Shown here: piece after piece, positions 6,009-9,950 of the stretch
Layout: each line of letters begins with the position of its first letter
Numbering within the stretch: position 1 is the stretch's first letter
Source of the DNA: Butyricicoccus sp.
Lineage (GTDB): Bacteria; Bacillota; Clostridia; Oscillospirales; Butyricicoccaceae
Direction: 5' to 3'
Assembly (NCBI GenBank): GCA_031293105.1
Contig: JAUMSA010000199.1
Span: 1-9,950, forward strand
DNA: 9,950 nucleotides
Notes under the pieces: generated by a model
Databases searched by the model: none
Seen by the model: only the letters and a program-made list of their open reading frames with translations
What the model was told of the DNA's origin: nothing
Position numbers and translations under genes: made by a program

Positions 6009-7857
6009 ATACAAAATCTATGAACGGTTCCGCGGACTTGACCTTTCGACCGATCAGACCCAGATCGACGACGGACGTAGCCCCCAGATGGTCAACATGA
6101 TCTCGGACGCGGGCGGGTATCCGCAGCTGCGTCCAGGTTGGCGTACGCTGCATACCATGGCGGACGGCGGCGCGATCGGAGGCATTTTTCCGTTTGAGTC
6201 AGACGATGCGGTGGAACTGATCGTACACGCGGGTACAAAGCTTATGCGGCTGACCGCATCGGATGACCAATACAGCGAAACCGAGCTGATGACCGGTCTG
6301 CATGCAGGGCGAAGCTGCGGTTTTTATATGGACGGCAAGCTGTGGATTCTGACCGGCAATGAGTTCCTGCGCTACGATGGGAAGACGGCTGCCAAGGTAG
6401 AGGACGACGCTTACATCCCGACGACGTCGGTGCTGTGCAAGCCGAGCGGCGGCGGTACAAGTCACGAAAGTGTGAATCTGCTCACGCCGTGGCGCAAAAA
6501 CACCTTTGTGCCGGACGGCAACTCCCGCGATTTTGTGGTGGATACCAAGGCCATCGATGCAGGGACGACCGTGAAGGCCTGGAACAATGATAAGGAGATT
6601 ACGAGCGGCATTTCGTTTGCACCGACCACCGGCAAGGTGACTTTTGCAACCGCACCGGCCGCGCCGGCGGCATCTGGTACAGCATCGCTTGTGATCCAGT
6701 TCAGCAAGACGACAGAGGGCAGCGCCGACAAAATTAAAAAGTGCACGATTTATGCGACTTTTGGCGTAAACACCGGTTCGCGATTGTTCCTGTCGGGCAA
6801 TCCGGACGAGCCGGCGACCGAGTGGTACAGCGGCCTGAACGACCCGACCTACTGGCCGGACACCCAGTATATCAAGGTGGGTACATCAAGCTTTGCGATC
6901 ACGAACTATCTGAAATATCAAGGTGAGCTGTTAGTCATCAAGGAGGACAACCGACAGGAAAATACAATCTGGCATCATACAGCCGACTTTGACACAAACG
7001 GTAAAGCGATCTTTCCGCTGAAAGAGGGTGTCAGCGGTGTGGGCGGCTGTGCGCGGTTTTCCATGCAGGTGCTGCGCGATGACCCGTTATTTTTAAGCCC
7101 GCAGGGCGTGTATGCGCCGATTTTGACTTATGGCATGAACACGGCGCAGCGCAATCTACAATGCCGTAGCGAGCGTATCAACGCCAGGCTCACGACAGAG
7201 GATGGGCTTGCGGACGCGGTGGCGGCTGTGTGGCAGGGATATTACCTGCTGGCGATCGGGGGCGATGCGCCGCATATCTGGATTGCAGACGCAAATCAGG
7301 ATCGAAGCAAAGGCGGCTATGAGTGGTACTACTGGGAGGGACTACCGGTACACTGCTGGGGTGTGCACGGCGATACGCTGTATTTTGGCACATCCGATGG
7401 CCGAATCTGTCGGCTGAATACGGATGTGACCGACAGCGAAGGCACGCTGCTGATGAGTGCATACGCGGACGACGGACAGCCGATCCACTGGGAGTGGTAC
7501 AGCAAGATGGATTCCATGGGTAGCCCAACCCGGTATAAGACACTGCTTAAGCGGGGCAACGGCATCCAGCTCAAGGCGTATTCGCGGGCGTCGTGTAAGA
7601 TCCGGCTGCGCACCGAAAAAGATACGGGCAGGGATGTGGATATCGCTTACGTGGATATTTTCGATTTCAACAACATCGACTTTTCCCGTTTTACTTTTTC
7701 TTCGCTTGAGGTGCAGGAGATCATCTATAAGCGCAAAATCAAGAATTTTCTGTTTTTGCAATTACAGCTTTCGGGCGATGCACTGCATGAAAGCGCGGGT
7801 ATATACTCGGCAGCGATGCACTACAGCATCAATGAATACGCCAAAAAGAAACGATAG
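5965..7857 (+). CDS. Tail hub/nozzle or DNA-stabilisation-like structural protein
   Basis: The product is 630 residues. The N-terminal region (FRGLDLSTDQTQIDDGRSPQMVNMISDAGGYPQLRPGWRTL) has the form seen at the start of phage stabilisation/tail-nozzle proteins: a short lead, a list-like NM segment, then RPG. Repeated beta-rich blades follow: VELIVHAGTKLMRL, GFYMDGKLWILTGNEFLRYDGK, YLKYQGELLVIKEDN, QGYYLLAIGG, HGDTLYFGTSDGRICRLNTD. These suggest a beta-propeller such as in P22 gp10 or T7-type nozzles. Residues about 190-255 look like an inserted Thr/Ala-rich beta domain (DAGTTVKAWNNDKEITSGIS). It would close the vertex below the portal and connector. The ribosome binding site is AGGAGG at 5947-5952. 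The gene start is duplicated 170 bp upstream. The structural role is well supported; the exact family is inferred. Confidence 0.78.
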   Translation: MRQLSVPSFTSRPEGYKIYERFRGLDLSTDQTQIDDGRSPQMVNMISDAGGYPQLRPGWRTLHTMADGGAIGGIFPFESDDAVELIVHAGTKLMRLTASDDQYSETELMTGLHAGRSCGFYMDGKLWILTGNEFLRYDGKTAAKVEDDAYIPTTSVLCKPSGGGTSHESVNLLTPWRKNTFVPDGNSRDFVVDTKAIDAGTTVKAWNNDKEITSGISFAPTTGKVTFATAPAAPAASGTASLVIQFSKTTEGSADKIKKCTIYATFGVNTGSRLFLSGNPDEPATEWYSGLNDPTYWPDTQYIKVGTSSFAITNYLKYQGELLVIKEDNRQENTIWHHTADFDTNGKAIFPLKEGVSGVGGCARFSMQVLRDDPLFLSPQGVYAPILTYGMNTAQRNLQCRSERINARLTTEDGLADAVAAVWQGYYLLAIGGDAPHIWIADANQDRSKGGYEWYYWEGLPVHCWGVHGDTLYFGTSDGRICRLNTDVTDSEGTLLMSAYADDGQPIHWEWYSKMDSMGSPTRYKTLLKRGNGIQLKAYSRASCKIRLRTEKDTGRDVDIAYVDIFDFNNIDFSRFTFSSLEVQEIIYKRKIKNFLFLQLQLSGDALHESAGIYSAAMHYSINEYAKKKR

Positions 7858-7868
7858 GAGGGATCCGT

Positions 7869-8096
7869 GTGGGCATTGTAGATCTGGCATTGCTGGAACT
7901 GTATCGGCAGGAGCAACGGCAAAAAAAGCGCGTGCGCCGGGCGAAATTCATCTGGCACCGGCCGATGCTGCGCCGGTTGGAGGAGCTGAACCGGGACGGC
8001 ATGCCGAGCGATGAAATTGCGCGGATCCTTGGTATTTGGCCGGAAACGGTGCAAAGCAAACTGCGCGAAATGAAGGCGGGGCGGAAGGATGCGTAA
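7869..8096 (+). CDS. Small helix-turn-helix DNA-binding protein
   Basis: The product is 75 residues from a GTG start, with AGGAGGG at 7856-7862 six bases upstream; the alternative GTG at 7867 is out of frame. The N-terminal half is highly basic (RQEQRQKKRVRRAKFIWHRP). Residues about 38-70 (LEELNRDGMPSDEIARILGIWPETVQSKLREMK) fit a helix-turn-helix of the type that reads DEIARILG then a recognition helix. It is probably a phage regulator or a partner of the HNH cassette that follows; neither is shown. A run of seven A residues at 7921-7927 lies inside codons for Gln-Lys-Lys. It overlaps the next gene by 8 bases. Confidence 0.8.
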   Translation: MGIVDLALLELYRQEQRQKKRVRRAKFIWHRPMLRRLEELNRDGMPSDEIARILGIWPETVQSKLREMKAGRKDA

Positions 8097-8343
8097 CACC
8101 CTAAGTGACCTGAACAATTATCTGTTTGAGATGATGGAGCGGCTGCTGGACGATGACATGACCGATGAGCAGCTGGAAACCGAAATAAAGCGCTCACAGG
8201 CCGTGACATCGGTCGCTGAGTCCATTGTTCAGACGGGCGATTTGGCACTGCAAGCTGCGGTTTATGCGGAGGAATATTGCATGGACAAATTTAACACGGG
8301 GCGGGAGCCTTCGCACATTCCTTCTATGTTGAGGGCTGAGTAA
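8089..8343 (+). CDS. Small phage protein of unknown function, upstream of the HNH gene
   Basis: The product is 84 residues, mostly acidic helix: TLSDLNNYLFEMMERLLDDDMTDEQLETEIKRSQAVTSVAESIVQTGDLALQAAVYAEEY. The pattern DLNNYLFEMMERL, then EQLETEIKRSQAVTSVAE, then ALQA matches, to my knowledge, a recurrent small phage protein found beside HNH-type endonuclease genes. Its activity is unknown. It overlaps the helix-turn-helix gene and stops one base before the HNH gene start, so the three are likely co-translated as a cassette. GGAAGG at 8083-8088 lies directly before the ATG, a short spacing, so translation may depend on the upstream gene. Confidence 0.82.
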   Translation: MRNTLSDLNNYLFEMMERLLDDDMTDEQLETEIKRSQAVTSVAESIVQTGDLALQAAVYAEEYCMDKFNTGREPSHIPSMLRAE

Positions 8344-8344
8344 G

Positions 8345-9184
8345 ATGCGGGTGAAATTCACGCAAGAGGCTGCGGCCTTTATCCGGGAAAATGCACCCGG
8401 CCGCAGCACACGCGAGCTTGCGGACATGCTGCAAGCCCGGTTTGGGCAGGAGTTTCCACCGGAAAGCGTGGCGAACTATAAAAAGCGTAACAAAATCAAA
8501 AGCGGCCTGCCGCCAGGCGGCGCGAACGGGCGGCGGGTATTTACGGACGCGATGCGTGCTGTGATCGATCAGGCCGGCAGCACGCCGAAGAGTGCCGCGA
8601 TTGCGCGGGAGCTGCGCGAGCGTTTCGGTGAAGCGGTGTCGGCAGAACAGGTGCGGGCGTACCGTTGGCGCAATGGACTGCTGCACGCGGCACCGGGCAG
8701 CCAGACAGCCCGCGCCCGTGGCCGGTATGTGAGAGGCTGTACGCCGGCCAATGCGCTGCCGGACGGCAGCCTGGTGTGCCGGAGCGACGGATATCTGTAC
8801 CGAAAGCAGGGCAGCGTCTGGGAGCTGGAACACCGACTGCACTGGCGAAAGGCCAATGGAAAAATACCGCCAGACATGCTGCTGATCTTTCTGGACGGCA
8901 ACCGGCGGCATGTAGATGCGGCAAATCTGGCACCTGTGCGCCGGGACGAGCATTTGCAGATGATCCGGCGCGGGCTGCGGTTTGCGGATGCTGCGCACAC
9001 GGGAACGGGTGTGTTGATCGCGCGATTGCAGCGCATGACGGTATACTATGCCGGACATTACAAAAACAGCCTGCCGAAAGCGGGCGCGTTTGATAGGTAT
9101 ACTATGCCGGACATTGCAAAACAGCCGCACACCTGCGGCGCATTCCATAAGGCAAAGGCAGATAAACAACTGGGAAGGCCATAA
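8345..9184 (+). CDS. HNH-type endonuclease-like protein with two N-terminal HTH segments and a repeat-derived tail
   Basis: The product is 279 residues. The ribosome binding site is GAGGG at 8331-8335. Residues 5-50 (FIRENAPGRSTRELADMLQARFGQEFPPESVANYKKRNKI) and 65-112 (MRAVIDQAG, AAIARELRERFGEAVSAEQVRAYRWRNGL) are two related helix-turn-helix units. Residues 147-205 form the HNH region: SDGYLYRKQGSVWELEHRLHWRKANGKIPP by parts, with His163, Trp166 and Asn171-Gly172, then IFLDGN (181-186) and NLAPV (194-198). In related phage proteins the segment after IPP usually reads GHxVxFxDG; here it is DMLLIFLDG, so that His is Met178. Activity may be lost or altered. Residues from about 232 to the end are translated from repeats R2 and R3. 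It may nick or cut DNA in packaging or homing; that is inference from the family. Confidence 0.8.
   Translation: MRVKFTQEAAAFIRENAPGRSTRELADMLQARFGQEFPPESVANYKKRNKIKSGLPPGGANGRRVFTDAMRAVIDQAGSTPKSAAIARELRERFGEAVSAEQVRAYRWRNGLLHAAPGSQTARARGRYVRGCTPANALPDGSLVCRSDGYLYRKQGSVWELEHRLHWRKANGKIPPDMLLIFLDGNRRHVDAANLAPVRRDEHLQMIRRGLRFADAAHTGTGVLIARLQRMTVYYAGHYKNSLPKAGAFDRYTMPDIAKQPHTCGAFHKAKADKQLGRP
9040..9088. repeat. Repeat R2: conserved flank plus 6-bp hairpin
   Basis: GGTATACTATGCCGGACATT (9040-9059) is identical to the start of R3 at 9096-9115 and very close to R1. It is followed by ACAAAAACA and a hairpin: GCCTGC (9069-9074), loop CGAAA, GCGGGC (9080-9085), with one G-T pair. The stem sequence differs from R1 and R3 but still pairs. 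It lies inside the 3' end of the HNH gene. Confidence 0.75.
9096..9141. repeat. Repeat R3: conserved flank plus 6-bp hairpin
   Basis: The copy starts 56 bases after R2. The flank GGTATACTATGCCGGACATT is followed by GCAAAACA and the hairpin GCCGCA (9124-9129), loop CACC, TGCGGC (9134-9139). On the minus strand this reads as a GC stem followed by TGTTTTG. It forms the last coding part of the HNH gene and lies upstream of the small gene at 9204. Confidence 0.75.
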
Positions 9185-9203
9185 GGCCGGAAAGGACAAA
9201 GTT

Positions 9204-9413
9204 ATGAAGAACATCTACATTCAGAACCATGCGGAAATCAAAGCCATCTGCGCGGGAAAGAACGACGAAAAGCGCAAATATGATGTAAACATCGGCCTGG
9301 ACATCTTCGACAAGCGCCGCGACCTGAAATACGACGGCAAGGCGCGCGCTGAGTACAAGCAGTTCTGCGGCCTACCGCTGAGTGTCAAGGATAAGGATCT
9401 GCTGGGTCTGTAA
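9204..9413 (+). CDS. Small phage protein of unknown function
   Basis: The product is 69 residues, rich in Lys/Asp (MKNIYIQNHAEIKAICAGKN, then DIFDKRRDLKYDGKARAEYKQFCGLP). No family is recognised and no membrane segment is seen. The start at 9204 is set by GGAAAGGA at 9189-9196 with a seven-base spacing. The same frame is open back to the ATG of repeat R2 at 9048, but that overlaps the HNH coding frame and is judged accidental. It sits between the HNH cassette and the lysis genes. Confidence 0.75.
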   Translation: MKNIYIQNHAEIKAICAGKNDEKRKYDVNIGLDIFDKRRDLKYDGKARAEYKQFCGLPLSVKDKDLLGL

Positions 9414-9447
9414 GCGGAAAGGGGGTGTCGGGGCGGGCTTTCCGCCC
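9414..9447 (+). promoter_or_regulatory. Overlapping hairpins before the lysis genes
   Basis: Two exclusive pairings are visible. GCGGAAAG (9414-9421) pairs perfectly with CTTTCCGC (9438-9445). Alternatively GGGCGG (9431-9436) pairs with CCGCCC (9442-9447) around GCTTT. The first would bury the only purine-rich ribosome binding site (GGAAAGGGGG) before the next gene. This could control translation of the lysis genes. There is no T-run, so it is not a clear terminator. Confidence 0.4.
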
Positions 9448-9457
9448 TACTTGGTTC

Positions 9458-9715
9458 ATGCAAACCGAAATTATTGTATCCCTCATCACCGGAGGTCTGG
9501 CGCTGATCGGCGTGATTCTGTCCAACCGGGCGGCCGGAAACCGAAACGATGAGGCGATCCGTACCGCGCAGGCGGTCACGGATGCGAAGCTGGAGGCTTT
9601 GACCCGCGAGGTGCGCGAGCACAACAACTTTGCCCGACGGATGCCGGTGGTCGAGGAACAGATCAAAGTGATCAATCACCGAATCAAAGACTTGGAGGAA
9701 GGAGATAAGGCATGA
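9458..9715 (+). CDS. Holin-associated membrane protein, XhlA-like
   Basis: The product is 85 residues from the ATG at 9458. A GTG at 9425 in the same frame would add 11 residues (MSGRAFRPTWF) and has purine-rich sequence directly before it; homolog-like proteins usually begin right at the membrane segment, so 9458 is preferred, but it lacks an obvious ribosome binding site. Residues 4-22 (EIIVSLITGGLALIGVILS) form one membrane helix. A cytoplasmic coiled coil follows, with the typical REVREHNNFARRMPVVEEQIKVINHRIKDLEE. Proteins of this form accompany holins in Bacillus and Clostridia phages and help lysis. It overlaps the holin gene as ATGA at 9712-9715. Confidence 0.82.
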   Translation: MQTEIIVSLITGGLALIGVILSNRAAGNRNDEAIRTAQAVTDAKLEALTREVREHNNFARRMPVVEEQIKVINHRIKDLEEGDKA

Positions 9716-9948
9716 ACATTACCAAAGGAACTTTAGCGCGGACGATCATCCTGGCGCTGGCGCTCATCAACCAGGTTTTGAGCGTGTGCGGCGTGGCCGT
9801 GCTGCCGATCGAGGACGGGCAGGTCGAAACGCTGGTATCTACCGCCTGGACGGTTGCGGCTGCGGTCGCAGCCTGGTGGAAGAATAACAGCTTTACCAAG
9901 GCGGCGATCGAGGCCGACCACGTGCTCAAGGAGAAAAAGAATGGCTGA
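9712..9948 (+). CDS. SPP1-type phage holin
   Basis: The product is 78 residues. Holins form membrane lesions that let endolysin reach the wall and time lysis. The sequence fits the SPP1 holin family closely: TLARTIILALALINQVLSVCGVAVLP as first membrane segment, the acidic loop IEDGQVETLVS, a second membrane segment TAWTVAAAVAAWW, then KNNSFTKAAIEADHVLKEKK, with the WWKNNSFTKAA block highly characteristic. The ribosome binding site is GGAAGGAG at about 9696-9703. It starts by ATGA overlap and ends overlapping the next gene by 8 bases. Length is normal for the family. Confidence 0.95.
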   Translation: MNITKGTLARTIILALALINQVLSVCGVAVLPIEDGQVETLVSTAWTVAAAVAAWWKNNSFTKAAIEADHVLKEKKNG

Positions 9949-9950
9949 TT
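9941..9950 (+). CDS. Start of the next gene (probably endolysin), cut by the window end
   Basis: ATG GCT GAT at 9941 is preceded by AGGAG at 9929-9933 with seven-base spacing and overlaps the holin stop. Only three codons (MAD) are visible. An endolysin normally follows a holin, so this identity is inferred from position only. Confidence 0.5.

Noticed and set aside
7921..7927. Run of seven A in the HTH gene as a programmed frameshift site
   Set aside because: The zero frame gives a sensible HTH protein, and no alternative-frame product or downstream stimulator is evident.
9042..9047. TATACT in repeats R2 and R3 as a -10 promoter box
   Set aside because: No acceptable -35 element is found at 16-18 bases upstream in either copy, and R1 has GATACC instead.
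9048..9203. N-terminal extension of the gene at 9204 back to the ATG in repeat R2
   Set aside because: It would overlap the HNH coding frame over 130 bases, its sequence is Arg-rich read-through, and a well-spaced ribosome binding site supports 9204.
8324..9214. Minus-strand ORF (296 codons) opposite the HNH gene
   Set aside because: Composition is that of an antisense shadow; the overlapping + strand protein has clear HTH and HNH patterns.

Overview
The window is a late-gene segment of a tailed bacteriophage or prophage. All credible genes lie on the + strand and are packed tightly, with repeated ATGA stop/start overlaps and strong AGGAGG-type ribosome binding sites. The base composition looks GC-rich by eye. 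Protein features such as the SPP1-type holin, the scaffold N-terminus and the capsid type point to a Firmicutes host, most likely a gut Clostridia/Oscillospiraceae-type bacterium. The host assignment is inference; no host gene or attachment site is visible.

Layout. Bases 1-963 are the C-terminal part of the large terminase. A small membrane-anchored coiled-coil protein follows (977-1432), then the portal (1429-3024). A gap of about 200 bases holds a hairpin and the first copy of a repeat (R1). Next come the scaffold (3228-4253) and the major capsid protein, which carries a C-terminal Ig-like/CHB_HEX-type domain (4275-5336). A hairpin terminator or attenuator sits at 5345-5385. A probable head-tail connector gene (5406-5798) and a 630-residue tail hub/nozzle-like protein resembling DNA-stabilisation proteins (5965-7857) follow. 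Then come a small helix-turn-helix protein (7869-8096), a small phage protein of unknown role (8089-8343) and an HNH-type protein (8345-9184). The end of the window is a small unknown gene (9204-9413) and a lysis module: an XhlA-like membrane protein (9458-9715), an SPP1-type holin (9712-9948) and the first codons of the next gene (from 9941).

The genes fit virion assembly and release. Terminase and portal package DNA into a shell built by scaffold and capsid protein, the connector and hub close the vertex, and the holin pair begins lysis. No tape-measure, tail-tube or receptor-binding gene is seen between hub and lysis, which suggests a short-tailed (podovirus-like) virion.

The most unusual features are of three kinds. 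(1) A perfect 44-bp direct repeat duplicates the first 15 codons of the hub gene 170 bp upstream; the 126 bp between the copies carry a perfect 10-bp hairpin and turn the upstream copy into a 57-codon ORF ending exactly on the ATGA of the real gene. (2) A three-copy motif (R1-R3) has a conserved flank followed by hairpins whose stems differ in sequence but still pair. Read on the minus strand these look like intrinsic terminators, and two copies have been absorbed into the C-terminus of the HNH gene. (3) An Ig-like glycan-binding-type domain is fused to the major capsid protein.
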